Positions 1-7,683 of a stretch of 20,857 nucleotides of DNA are shown in pieces. Numbering within the stretch: the stretch's first letter is position 1; each line of letters begins with the position of its first letter. Made by a program: the position numbers and the translations under genes. Source of the DNA: an uncultured Gammaproteobacteria bacterium (GTDB lineage Bacteria > Pseudomonadota > Gammaproteobacteria > Pseudomonadales > Azotimanducaceae_A); the NCBI GenBank assembly GCA_913041025.1, contig CAJWGQ010000024.1, positions 1 to 20,857 on the forward strand, given 5' to 3'. Below the pieces are notes generated by a model. The model saw nothing but the letters and a program-made list of their open reading frames with translations, ran no database searches and was not told the DNA's origin.

Positions 1-2
1 TC

Positions 3-296
3 TTAGACAAACAGCTAGGAGACAATCCCTGGGTTTGCGGTGATACGTTTACCATTGCAGATATTTCCATCTACCCCTGGATTCGTGGTTGGAAGTGGAG
101 CAAGGTCAATATTACTGACTTACCTCGGGTTGAAGCGTGGGTTAAGCGCGTGAGAGCGCGTCCAGCAGTCGAGAGAGGACTTGCCTACGGTGTTCCAAAA
201 GATGAAATTGATCAATGGAGTGAAGAAAGAAAAGCCCAATATCGAAAAGGGGGCTCCTCGATTGCCTCAAACGAAAAGCTGAGGAGCGAAGCCTAG
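3..296 (+). CDS. Glutathione S-transferase C-terminal domain (5' truncated)
   Basis: The window opens inside this gene; 97 residues and a TAG stop remain. The fragment reads as the all-alpha C-terminal GST domain. It has a G-D-x-F-T-I-A-D-I-S motif near its start (the N-capping/hydrophobic staple region conserved in GSTs), then an aromatic YPWIRGW stretch and a final helix with R-P-A-V-E-R-G-L. That ending is typical of bacterial GSTs of the YfcG/YghU (Ure2p-like) type, which act on glutathione-linked disulfides or electrophiles in the cytosol. The thioredoxin-fold glutathione-binding domain lies upstream of the window, so subclass and activity cannot be judged. The stop is only 3 bases from the stop of the opposing lipoprotein gene. 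The family is confident; the subclass is a guess. Confidence 0.85.
   Translation, partial: LDKQLGDNPWVCGDTFTIADISIYPWIRGWKWSKVNITDLPRVEAWVKRVRARPAVERGLAYGVPKDEIDQWSEERKAQYRKGGSSIASNEKLRSEA
253..287 (-). terminator. Inverted repeat, possible weak terminator for the minus-strand run
   Basis: GCTCCTC (253-259) pairs with GAGGAGC (281-287), a 7-bp perfect stem with a 21-base loop inside the 3' end of the GST gene. Read on the minus strand the stem is followed by CCCCCTTTT, a short T tract, just beyond the stop of the lipoprotein gene at 300. This placement fits a weak intrinsic terminator for the long minus-strand transcript. The loop is long and the T tract poor, so this is tentative. A competing 5-bp stem (265-269 with 280-284) overlaps it. 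Confidence 0.3.
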
Positions 297-299
297 TTC

Positions 300-1478
300 C
301 TAGCCAGTCAATCCACTGGATTCCTGGCCGCCAACGTATTTGAGCCACAAATCGTCAAAGCGGCCCAACCGCTGCGCCCGCAAAAAGTGCTCCCTTGCCG
401 CTTCTTTTTGTTCCAATCGATACAAGTTGAGGCCTTTTAGGAAATGAAAGCGCGCGTTGCGCTTTTCCATCTTTAACGCCTGGTCGAGACTCTCGAGAGA
501 CTCCTTAAACGCGCCCTCTTGATAAGCTATCTCAGCCATCGCAAATAAATAGTAAGGATTGGATAGACGATAGCGTTTTATTTTCCGCTCGTAAAAATCA
601 GCTTCAGTAATCCGACCCATTGCGCGCAAACTCCTCTCCATTCCCGAAAGCATCGCCCGTTCCTTCGGGTCAAGTTGCTGAGCAATTTGATAACTTGCTA
701 ACGCCTCTTCGTGGAGGTCGAAACGGCCGTACATAGCACCAAGATTAATCCAAAGATCGGGATTGCTTGGTACCATTTCGATCGCTCGGCGCAAGTACGA
801 AAAAGCAACACGATCATTCCCTCCTATTCTTTCTTTCACCGAAAGGTTCGCATAGAAAAGTGAAGTCGCGTACTCGTCGGAGACCACCGTCGTGGGGGCT
901 TCCGGATCAGGATCAATTAGATTGAAGTCCTGAGTGCAGCCTGACGCGCCATAATCGGCATAGCCGCGATCCCTGCAGCTCGGACCTTCAACAAAGACAT
1001 TAATGTGATTATTTCTAATCAATAATCGCCCCTGGACGTCCCAACTGGGAAAGCGCATATGGACTAACTGATATTGAGCGTCCAGATTCGCGATCCGTGC
1101 TAAAGCAACGAACATATTCGTATAGGAGAGACAGTTACCCTTTTTGGACGCAAAGGTTTGTGAGGCCGAGCTAGTCAATGTCGGATCATAACTCTCGTCG
1201 TAGTAGCCATAGCGATCTAGTTTGGCTATCAGCTTACGATACCGAGCAGTTTCAGGTTTCGCGCTCGCTATGTCCCCCACAAACACTCGCATCTCGTCAT
1301 CGACCTGCAGGGGATCAAGCGCGGTTGATTCTGAAACCTGAACAGGTTCACCAAATAGGGCTGAGCCATCTAGCAACTTCATATGCGATTGCGCAAGTTC
1401 GACCTTATTCGATAGACCAGCGCAACCAGCAAGCCCTACCATCATAATCGAGACAAGTAAGCTAACAATCAATCTCAT
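300..1478 (-). CDS. Lipoprotein with transglutaminase-like domain and TPR repeats
   Basis: The 392-residue protein starts with a hydrophobic signal peptide and a lipobox (L-A-G-C, Cys19), so it should be a lipid-anchored envelope protein. Residues about 60-200 resemble a transglutaminase-like cysteine peptidase fold. There is K-G-N-C-L-S-Y-T with candidate nucleophile Cys115, N-N-H-I-N-V with His158, and an Asp near 189 that could complete the triad. Residues about 223-375 form helical tetratricopeptide repeats (for example W-I-N-L-G-A-M-Y and A-L-A-S-Y-Q-I-A), which normally hold protein partners. No substrate is evident. A proteolytic, amidase or non-catalytic scaffold role is possible. It is the last gene of a minus-strand run, 33 bases after the TauD-like gene. 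No good Shine-Dalgarno is visible before the ATG, but the signal peptide supports this start. The architecture is fairly sure; catalysis is not. Confidence 0.8.
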   Translation of the reverse strand: MRLIVSLLVSIMMVGLAGCAGLSNKVELAQSHMKLLDGSALFGEPVQVSESTALDPLQVDDEMRVFVGDIASAKPETARYRKLIAKLDRYGYYDESYDPTLTSSASQTFASKKGNCLSYTNMFVALARIANLDAQYQLVHMRFPSWDVQGRLLIRNNHINVFVEGPSCRDRGYADYGASGCTQDFNLIDPDPEAPTTVVSDEYATSLFYANLSVKERIGGNDRVAFSYLRRAIEMVPSNPDLWINLGAMYGRFDLHEEALASYQIAQQLDPKERAMLSGMERSLRAMGRITEADFYERKIKRYRLSNPYYLFAMAEIAYQEGAFKESLESLDQALKMEKRNARFHFLKGLNLYRLEQKEAAREHFLRAQRLGRFDDLWLKYVGGQESSGLTG

Positions 1479-1511
1479 GACAGTTAAGTGAATTGATCTT
1501 TCATAAGTTAA

Positions 1512-2357
1512 CTAGGCTACCGAAGACATAACCTGGCAGCGTTTCATTAAACGCCGCTGAGATTGATCAAAGCCGTCTCGACGGTGAAGAACGCGTCGAT
1601 TATCCCAAACAATGACATCGCCAATTTCCCATTGTTGCGTCCACACATTCTCACTCAATGCAGCGTAACGCCAAATCTCGTCAAGTAACTGCTCGCTTTC
1701 TCCAAGGGCAAGACCTACCACGTAAGCCAGCTCTCTGCGGCCGAGATACAACATCTTGTCTTGGGTCTCATCGTGCACCCTGATAATCGGGTGAACAGCA
1801 CCAGGCGCATCTCGCGGATCTTCAATCGGATCAAATCCCCGTCGTAGATCTCCCACACTGGTATGCGCTGAATTATGCTTAATAGAGAGATTCTTGATTC
1901 TCGAAACCAGCTCATTGGGAAGGTTCATGTAAGCGGCTTTTTGATCACTGAAGTGAGTATCTCCACCAAATTCTGGGACCTCCAGACTCATCAAGATACT
2001 CGCGGGCGGGGGACTATCAATGTAAGTCATATCAGAATGCCAGGTAGCTTCTTTGTTGCCCAACCCTCCGATAGGCTTACCATCAACTTCTATATTTGAA
2101 ATTACCGTCACATAAAGGTTTTTGATTTTTTGCTTTTCTTCCCTTGATATCTTCCCATAGGGGATTTCCTCTAAGGGACCAAAGCGATTACTAAACTGTT
2201 GAAGCTCTCCATCAGTCAAAAGCTGATCTCTAATTTTAAGGACTCCAAATTCCAGCCAGGCCTCATACAAGGCAAGAAATTCACGATCACTGATTTTAGT
2301 CAAATCAACACCCGTGACCTCGGCAACAAAGGATTGTCCTACTTGCTCAAATCTCAT
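1512..2357 (-). CDS. TauD/TfdA-family Fe(II)/2-oxoglutarate dioxygenase
   Basis: This 281-residue cytosolic enzyme has the length and motifs of the TauD/TfdA family, which couples oxidative decarboxylation of 2-oxoglutarate to hydroxylation of a small substrate, often releasing sulfite or another leaving group. The facial triad is visible as W-H-S-D (His107, Asp109) and V-L-H-R-R (His258), with Arg268/269 placed to bind the 2-oxoglutarate carboxylate. The N-terminus (F-V-A-E-V-T-G-V-D-L) matches the family's first strand, and GAGGG six bases before the ATG supports the start. No taurine, alkylsulfonate or phenoxyacetate genes lie nearby, so the substrate is open. It follows the histidine phosphatase by 71 bases, and a possible promoter lies in that gap. 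Confidence 0.9.
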   Translation of the reverse strand: MRFEQVGQSFVAEVTGVDLTKISDREFLALYEAWLEFGVLKIRDQLLTDGELQQFSNRFGPLEEIPYGKISREEKQKIKNLYVTVISNIEVDGKPIGGLGNKEATWHSDMTYIDSPPPASILMSLEVPEFGGDTHFSDQKAAYMNLPNELVSRIKNLSIKHNSAHTSVGDLRRGFDPIEDPRDAPGAVHPIIRVHDETQDKMLYLGRRELAYVVGLALGESEQLLDEIWRYAALSENVWTQQWEIGDVIVWDNRRVLHRRDGFDQSQRRLMKRCQVMSSVA

Positions 2358-2401
2358 TTGAAACCCTCATTAAGCCAACCTTGTGAACTCGACTTGTCAG
2401 C

Positions 2402-2430
2402 TTAATCTTACACCTACTCACGTCTGTCAA
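2402..2430 (-). promoter_or_regulatory. Possible sigma-70 promoter for the TauD-like gene
   Basis: On the minus strand a perfect TTGACA (2430-2425) is followed after 17 bases by GATTAA (2407-2402), a poor -10 box. It lies in the 74-base gap ahead of the TauD-like start. If real it would allow the dioxygenase and lipoprotein genes to be expressed apart from the ABC operon upstream. The weak -10 keeps confidence low. Confidence 0.3.
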
Positions 2431-2431
2431 T

Positions 2432-3160
2432 TTAACTTAACCGGTAGCTCGGCAAATCAATCTCCGAAACACTCCCATGATGGCTTTCTAATTTAAGGCG
2501 ACCATCTTCCCTGTATAACGCCAATCCATCCAGATACTCGATGGGAAGGACATCAACCGACTCAAGACCAAAAAAATCCCTAAGGAACAAAACCGACATG
2601 TCATGGCTTACGCAAACATCGAGTTGTTTCGAGTGCTCCGCAGCGGCGTCCAGTTTGCCTTTGAGCAATCTCAATATCGTCGTCGCCGCATAGTCAGGCG
2701 CTAGCATCGCATCCTCAGGAACTTCTCCAGCCAACCATTCAGCTACATAGTCTGAAAGCCCGCCAGCAGATTTCATCCCCTTCCACATCTTGACTTGATC
2801 GATCCCATAAAAAACTCCAAGCCCCTCCAGTGAACGAACACTTTTTGATTGACCAGCCTCGGAATCGTGGCTCTGCACCACAATCTGACAGGTTTCAACA
2901 CAACGATCAGGAGGACTCGCATAACCGCGTATAACGATATCCTTGCGCAAAGCAGAACCAAATTCTGCGCACAAACCTCTTCCCTCGTCAGTGAGTGGGT
3001 TCAAGAGATCGTGAATATCAGGATTATATTCCCTAGCAGAATGACGCATGAGTAGCGAGATCCGGTTGATTCCGCGAGCATAAAGGTTATTGACCATGTT
3101 GACAGTACCCTGTCCATAACTTGAGGCCATCGAACCATTCTGGTCAATCTGATCACTCAT
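2432..3160 (-). CDS. Histidine phosphatase superfamily protein (branch 1-like)
   Basis: From the ATG at 3160 the protein has 242 residues with the core signature of the phosphoglycerate-mutase-like fold. It has L-M-R-H-S-A-R (phospho-acceptor His40), a second arginine in S-P-P-D-R-C-V-E-T (Arg86) and a late S-H-D (His186). The classic R-H-G is R-H-S here. These proteins move phosphate through a phosphohistidine; substrates range from sugar phosphates to phosphoproteins. An upstream in-frame GTG at 3181 would add seven residues. I prefer the ATG because AAAAGGG lies at about the usual distance and the added residues lack family features. No signal peptide is seen, so it is probably cytosolic. 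It follows the outer-membrane barrel gene by 32 bases and may be co-transcribed with the ABC operon, but a functional link is unproven. Confidence 0.82.
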   Translation of the reverse strand: MSDQIDQNGSMASSYGQGTVNMVNNLYARGINRISLLMRHSAREYNPDIHDLLNPLTDEGRGLCAEFGSALRKDIVIRGYASPPDRCVETCQIVVQSHDSEAGQSKSVRSLEGLGVFYGIDQVKMWKGMKSAGGLSDYVAEWLAGEVPEDAMLAPDYAATTILRLLKGKLDAAAEHSKQLDVCVSHDMSVLFLRDFFGLESVDVLPIEYLDGLALYREDGRLKLESHHGSVSEIDLPSYRLS

Positions 3161-3192
3161 ACTCCAAACCCTTTTGAGCACATCTCTCTAGT

Positions 3193-4452
3193 TTACAGGT
3201 AATAGAGCCATCTCAGGAATACTCGACTAGCTCCTCCAGTCGTTAACTGTGTTCCAAATACTGGCACTCCTCCATACTCATCTCCCGCTCGCCCTAGCGG
3301 GTGAATCCACCCAACTTGCAGGCTTTGGTGATCAGAAGGGATATAAGAAGCTGAAAGACTCAGGAGACTACTGGTATCTGTTAAGTTCGTGATCAAAGTC
3401 AAAGACGTATCGAGTAACGGATGCCACAACACATTACCTCCAAGCGCTGTATAGTGCCTCATCAAATTAAAGACCTCCCCGCGCTCCATTCGAATTGCAA
3501 GCTCTATCGGCAGCGAGGATAAGCGATCAGGTAATTCGCTCACTCCCAAGTCATTATAAAAATACTCACCGAAAACAAACGAATTGAATTTGCCAAGCAT
3601 AAAGCTGTAGTCCGCGTTCACAATTCCCGACACACTCCATTTCCCATCCTCTAATTCTGAGGCCATAACGTCACTTCGAATCATCGCCCCGCCGACCGGC
3701 ACGCGAAGTGTCAATCCAGCTATACCCAACCCGTAGTGCTGAGCTGCCAGTACCTCAAATTCACTCTCCCGGATTAATCCATGCCATTTAAACGCAGTGC
3801 TACTCACATCATTTGTCACACGATAATCGTCATCTCGTCGAACGATATGCAAGAACTGCATGTCATGCCCATTGTCGAATAGTCTCTCAACCAGCAAGAG
3901 ATCATTGCCGGGCTTGTAATCTCTATCGACTACCGTGGGAGAGAAGGGATTAAAGGGGTCCATAGGCTGAAATACTCGACCGCTCCCCCACGACACCGCC
4001 TGGCGCCCAAGCGTGACATTCCAATTTCCCTGCTGATACTGAATTGCGGCTCTATCTAGCCGGTGAAAACTTTGGTGATGAGCTCCCGCTCCATCCTCGA
4101 CCGGCCACGTTGCGTTAATCCAGCGATTTCGATCACTAATAACAGTCTGATCGAGCGCCGTGTCTTGAGCATTTTGTTGCACAATGGCGTCGCCGTTTTG
4201 AAGGATCAGTGAGTAATCGACTAAGAAACGAAAGGGCCCAGCATCCTGACGAAACATCATTCTGAGATCACCCGTCGAGTTCACAGACGGCGATTCTATC
4301 GCTTGATTCTGGACATCATGGTCCGGCAATTTGCTGGAGGTCGTAAACCACTTAAAGCGTAAGTCGGCCTCTAGCGGTTGAACGCTGTTCGAGTTAAGGA
4401 GACAAACAAAAGCCAGAAAGGTCGTTGAAAAATTAGTCCGTAACGACTTCAT
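3193..4452 (-). CDS. Outer-membrane beta-barrel protein, DUF1302-like
   Basis: From the ATG at 4452 the protein has 419 residues and begins with an N-terminal signal peptide (MKSLR, then a hydrophobic stretch ending near Leu-Glu-Ala). The rest is rich in alternating amphipathic strands and aromatic girdle residues and ends in R-W-L-Y-Y-L, as expected of a beta-barrel. A central L-G-R-Q-A-V-S-W-G-S-G-R motif followed by M-D-P-F-N-P-F recalls DUF1302-type barrels, which often accompany LolA-like proteins and lipid exporters. The longer frame from 4518 adds residues without a signal sequence and is rejected; GAGCGGG precedes the chosen ATG. The gene starts 20 bases inside the ATPase gene, implying translational coupling. 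It is inferred to be the outer-membrane end of the exporter. The barrel is likely; the family name is less so. Confidence 0.75.
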   Translation of the reverse strand: MKSLRTNFSTTFLAFVCLLNSNSVQPLEADLRFKWFTTSSKLPDHDVQNQAIESPSVNSTGDLRMMFRQDAGPFRFLVDYSLILQNGDAIVQQNAQDTALDQTVISDRNRWINATWPVEDGAGAHHQSFHRLDRAAIQYQQGNWNVTLGRQAVSWGSGRVFQPMDPFNPFSPTVVDRDYKPGNDLLLVERLFDNGHDMQFLHIVRRDDDYRVTNDVSSTAFKWHGLIRESEFEVLAAQHYGLGIAGLTLRVPVGGAMIRSDVMASELEDGKWSVSGIVNADYSFMLGKFNSFVFGEYFYNDLGVSELPDRLSSLPIELAIRMERGEVFNLMRHYTALGGNVLWHPLLDTSLTLITNLTDTSSLLSLSASYIPSDHQSLQVGWIHPLGRAGDEYGGVPVFGTQLTTGGASRVFLRWLYYL

Positions 4453-5128
4453 CCCGCTCAACTGTTCCATCACGAAGGTGTACCTGGCGCTTTGCATAAC
4501 CCATAACCATCGGGTCATGGGTTGCCGTGATAATGGTCATCCCCTGGGTTTCGTTCAGATTACGCAATAGCTCCATGAGCTCTTTCGTCGTCTCACTGTC
4601 GAGGTTCGCGCTGGGCTCATCGGCCAAAAGTAATACCGGGTTAGTCACAATCGCTCTCGCTATCGCCACACGTTGCTGCTGGCCACCCGACATCTCACCG
4701 GGACGCCGATCCTGCAGCTCACTCAAGCCCAGAGACTTCAAAGCCTCTCCGGCGCGCTCTTTGCGTTCAGCCGAGCCCACACCTTGAAGCTGCAGAATGA
4801 ACTCAACATTCTCCAAAGCACTCAGCACTGGCACAAGATTGTAGGCCTGAAACACAAAACCAATTTTCCGCAATCTAAGGGCTGCAAGGTCACCCTCAGA
4901 CAAGGGGGCCAGCTCCTCACCATCGAGTTCAATGATTCCTTCATCCTGCCGATCCAGTCCTCCAACAATGTTTAGCAAGGTCGACTTACCTGAACCCGAG
5001 GGACCGGACAGGCTAACGAATTCGCTAGACGAGAGTGAAAAGTCCACCCCACGTAATGCATGCACAGGAACTGCCTCTTCCTGATAAACCCGAGTCAATC
5101 CCCTCGCCATTACCACTTCGCCACTCAT
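4433..5128 (-). CDS. ABC transporter ATP-binding protein, MacB/LolD type
   Basis: The 231-residue nucleotide-binding subunit is complete. It has Walker A G-P-S-G-S-G-K-S-T (42-50), Q-loop Gln94 in F-V-F-Q-A-Y-N-L-V-P, signature M-S-G-G-Q-Q-Q-R (146-153), Walker B L-L-L-A-D-E-P (catalytic Glu171) and switch His204 in A-T-H-D. The F-Q-x-x-N-L-x-P and S-G-G-Q-Q-Q-R forms are typical of the MacB/LolD/FtsE class, whose partners are FtsX-type permeases acting by mechanotransmission rather than ordinary channel transport. A strong GGAGG lies 7 bases before the ATG. It is the only ATPase for three adjacent permeases and follows the third by 31 bases. It should bind the cytosolic face of a permease dimer and power extraction of a periplasmic-side substrate. 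Confidence 0.95.
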   Translation of the reverse strand: MSGEVVMARGLTRVYQEEAVPVHALRGVDFSLSSSEFVSLSGPSGSGKSTLLNIVGGLDRQDEGIIELDGEELAPLSEGDLAALRLRKIGFVFQAYNLVPVLSALENVEFILQLQGVGSAERKERAGEALKSLGLSELQDRRPGEMSGGQQQRVAIARAIVTNPVLLLADEPSANLDSETTKELMELLRNLNETQGMTIITATHDPMVMGYAKRQVHLRDGTVERDEVVTD

Positions 5129-5159
5129 ATGCCTACCTCCACTGTATTCGCTACCTTAC

Positions 5160-6371
5160 TCACCCTCTCATAGCCTCAAGCGGCGTTATCCTCGTCGCTC
5201 GCTTTGCGGGCCAGTAGCTGGCAAGGACGCCCATAAATAAACTCATCAATGCAATTGTAACAAAATCATCGACACGCATAATCGGATACAAAACTGCCCT
5301 CATACCAAATGATTCTAAACCCTCTGCCCAGACGCCTAGGTTCAGCCCATCCTCTAACCCTAAAAACGAAAAATAAGCCAACACCAGGCCAAAAATCATG
5401 CCAAAGGTCATGATCAACACTGACTCAATCACCACCTCCAGAACGATCGTTCTGCGATTCATACCAAGCGCCCTTAGCATGCCAAACTCTTTGGTACGCT
5501 CCATGACACTCGCAATAAGCGTATTCACCAGACCAAATATCAAGGCGCCCATGATAAAAAAGAAAAAGATATAGATGATGCTATCGGTGAATAGATAGAG
5601 TCCCGCTGCCTGCGGATTCAGCTCTTCCCAATTCATTACCTCTAAACCAATAAAAAAATCCACTAATAGCGCCTGAATACTCAGTTTTTTCGGCTCTTCG
5701 TTCAGGCGAATCGAGACCTCGGTGACATTCTCAGTATCCAATAGCGACTGGATCGTTTGCAGACCGGAAAACACATAGGCTTTCTCTAGACCTGTGCCTT
5801 CCGCATCATAAGTGCCCGCAATCCGAAAGCCTCGCTCTCTTGTTAAGCCGTCCGACCCTTGAGTCATAATGACTAATCGCAGTCCAACCCTTGTTTTAAG
5901 CTGCCTCGCAAGCTCTTTACCAATGATCATCCGGCCATCACCAGGGCCACTCAAATTTTCGCCATCGATAACCACTTTATCGAGAAAAGAGATCGATTCT
6001 GCACTAGGGTTGATACCGACCAGCTGAATACCGCGAGTTTCACGTTCACTAAGAATGACCGCAGGAACCGAAATACGAGGCGCCCACCCCATGAGGTCTT
6101 CCGATGGAACGTCAGGCTGATAGTCGCTGGCCAACTCAAAGCCGCGCTGAATACCTGGATCATCCAGATAACCCGGAGCGTGCACCTTAATGTGTCCAGT
6201 GAGATTACCGACGACCCCGTCCAGCATGTCGTACTGCCAACCCCTGACCAGGCCCATTGAAAGACTCGACCCTAAGACCGCAACCGCCACAGCCGCAAAT
6301 AACATCGCGTTGCGACGACGATGCCGCAGAATGTTACGAAAACTCAATTGAAAAGCCAGATTCGCAGACAT
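5160..6371 (-). CDS. FtsX/LolC-type ABC permease, third of three
   Basis: The 403-residue membrane protein has the four-helix layout of MacB/LolC permeases. One helix is at about 22-42 after a basic R-N-I-L-R-H-R-R-R lead, followed by a large periplasmic domain (about 43-262) and helices near 264-288, 312-337 and 367-387. The conserved coupling segment E-R-T-K-E-F-G-M-L-R-A-L-G-M follows the second helix, and the C-terminus ends T-P-L-E-A-M-R-G, the family's usual tail. It carries no ATPase domain. The start is one base past the stop of the preceding permease, with GGAGA six bases upstream. It is clearly more divergent than the other two permeases: it lacks their P-G-H-A motif and F-P-E-R-x-Y-P loop. 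It could be the unlike half of a heterodimer. Confidence 0.92.
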   Translation of the reverse strand: MSANLAFQLSFRNILRHRRRNAMLFAAVAVAVLGSSLSMGLVRGWQYDMLDGVVGNLTGHIKVHAPGYLDDPGIQRGFELASDYQPDVPSEDLMGWAPRISVPAVILSERETRGIQLVGINPSAESISFLDKVVIDGENLSGPGDGRMIIGKELARQLKTRVGLRLVIMTQGSDGLTRERGFRIAGTYDAEGTGLEKAYVFSGLQTIQSLLDTENVTEVSIRLNEEPKKLSIQALLVDFFIGLEVMNWEELNPQAAGLYLFTDSIIYIFFFFIMGALIFGLVNTLIASVMERTKEFGMLRALGMNRRTIVLEVVIESVLIMTFGMIFGLVLAYFSFLGLEDGLNLGVWAEGLESFGMRAVLYPIMRVDDFVTIALMSLFMGVLASYWPAKRATRITPLEAMRG

Positions 6372-6372
6372 C

Positions 6373-7683
6373 TCAGTTCTCCGCCCTTATCGCCTCTATC
6401 GGCCGCATTCCAAAAATCCTAAGACTAGGGATCAACGCAGCAACCTGGACCCCCAGCAAAATCGTTACCGTCGCTGTACGCATCGCTTCCCAGTTAAAAG
6501 TCGGGTACAAGCGTTCTGGAAACATGGCAACCATATCCGGGGGATAGCTTTCGAGAAGCTCCTGGGGGAGGGTCATACCATATTCCATCAGGGGCCAGAC
6601 AGTAATCGCAGTCAAGCCAAAGCCCAAAACTAATCCCAGCGAAGAAATTAAAAACGCCTCGACTTGGAACTGAATTAACAACTGGTGCGGCCTCATACCT
6701 AACGCGAGAAGAACTCCCATTTCATTCGTGCGCTCGTAAATCAGCATCATGAAAGCGTTGACCACAGAGAACACGACTATGATGCAGATAAAATAGAACA
6801 TGAAGTTGGTACTCACATCCTTCATCTCGGTCAGCTGCACAACATCTGGCAACAGGTCCTGCCAGGCCAGATGATTAAGGTCTACTCCTTCACCAGGATC
6901 ATTTCGGGCGATTTGGATTCCTTCCTCACTATCAAGCAGGGCTGCTGAAACGCCGACGACCATATGTGCTTCCTCTGCTTCCATGGACCAGGCCTCTCTA
7001 AAGTCCCCTACCGGAATCTGCACCAAGGTACGGTCAAGCTCCGTTGATCCGGATCTGAAGATGCCAACGATGGTCGCCGCATGCGCGGCGATCCCGCCAT
7101 TCTTGGCAGTACCTAATATTACGAGGTCATCACCAAGTTTCGCGCCAAGATTGCGCGCGAGCGCTTCACCGATCACGGCCTCTCCATCAGCAGCGAGATA
7201 AGCTCCCGTTTTGATATTCCTGGCCAAACCGCTCCATTGCGCCTCTACCTTTGGCTCTAAGCCTAATACAAACCCCCCGGTGCTTTTGTCTCCGACTGAA
7301 AGGATCGCCGAGCCCTGCACGCGGGAACTAACAAAATCAAAACGGCCAGTTTGAAGCAATCGCGATTCTGCAAGGCTTTCTCTGACAGTATGTTCTACCT
7401 GCGGTTCTTCTTCATAAAGCGGATGTTGAATTTGCGCGTGCCCCGGCATTGCTCGGGCAGAAATATCAGCCATCTGCGCAAACACGCCACCCTGAAAAGA
7501 GCGCATGAACACCAACAACCAGACCGCGAATATGATTCCGCCCGCCGTCAACAGAGTTCGGCGTCGATTCCTCCACACGTTGCGCCAGGATATCTGAACA
7601 AGGCGAAGCAAGATGCTACTCGAATCCGCTTTCGTTCTGTTCGCAAAATTTTGTTCTTTTTGTCCTAGTGCAATCTCACTCAT
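6373..7683 (-). CDS. FtsX/LolC-type ABC permease, second of three
   Basis: This 436-residue permease has a longer cytosolic N-terminus, then S-W-R-N-V-W-R-N-R-R-R and a first helix at about 44-61. A periplasmic domain spans about 62-290, with helices near 293-315, 341-364 and 402-420. The coupling motif Y-E-R-T-N-E-M-G-V-L-L-A-L-G-M and tail R-P-I-E-A-I-R are intact. It is closely related to the first permease: both have P-G-H-A near residue 80, A-R-N-L-G followed by G-G-I-A-A in the periplasmic domain, and F-P-E-R-x-Y-P-x-F before the last helix. The ATG directly follows the upstream TGA (TGAATG), with GAGGAG 7 bases before it, so translation is likely coupled. It probably pairs with another permease of the cluster and the shared ATPase to drive release of a lipid-like or lipidated substrate. 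Confidence 0.92.
   Translation of the reverse strand: MSEIALGQKEQNFANRTKADSSSILLRLVQISWRNVWRNRRRTLLTAGGIIFAVWLLVFMRSFQGGVFAQMADISARAMPGHAQIQHPLYEEEPQVEHTVRESLAESRLLQTGRFDFVSSRVQGSAILSVGDKSTGGFVLGLEPKVEAQWSGLARNIKTGAYLAADGEAVIGEALARNLGAKLGDDLVILGTAKNGGIAAHAATIVGIFRSGSTELDRTLVQIPVGDFREAWSMEAEEAHMVVGVSAALLDSEEGIQIARNDPGEGVDLNHLAWQDLLPDVVQLTEMKDVSTNFMFYFICIIVVFSVVNAFMMLIYERTNEMGVLLALGMRPHQLLIQFQVEAFLISSLGLVLGFGLTAITVWPLMEYGMTLPQELLESYPPDMVAMFPERLYPTFNWEAMRTATVTILLGVQVAALIPSLRIFGMRPIEAIRAEN

Noticed and set aside
3161..3181. GTG start extending the histidine phosphatase by seven residues
   Set aside because: The ATG at 3160 has a better-placed purine-rich site and the added residues match no family feature; GTG remains possible.
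4453..4518. N-terminal extension of the barrel protein from 4518
   Set aside because: The extension overlaps the ATPase gene more deeply and hides the signal peptide that begins at the ATG at 4452.
4673..4975. 100-residue plus-strand open frame inside the ATPase
   Set aside because: It is the antisense shadow of conserved ATPase motifs.
7351..7668. 105-residue plus-strand open frame inside the second permease
   Set aside because: It lies antisense to a well-supported permease and has no start signal or domain pattern.
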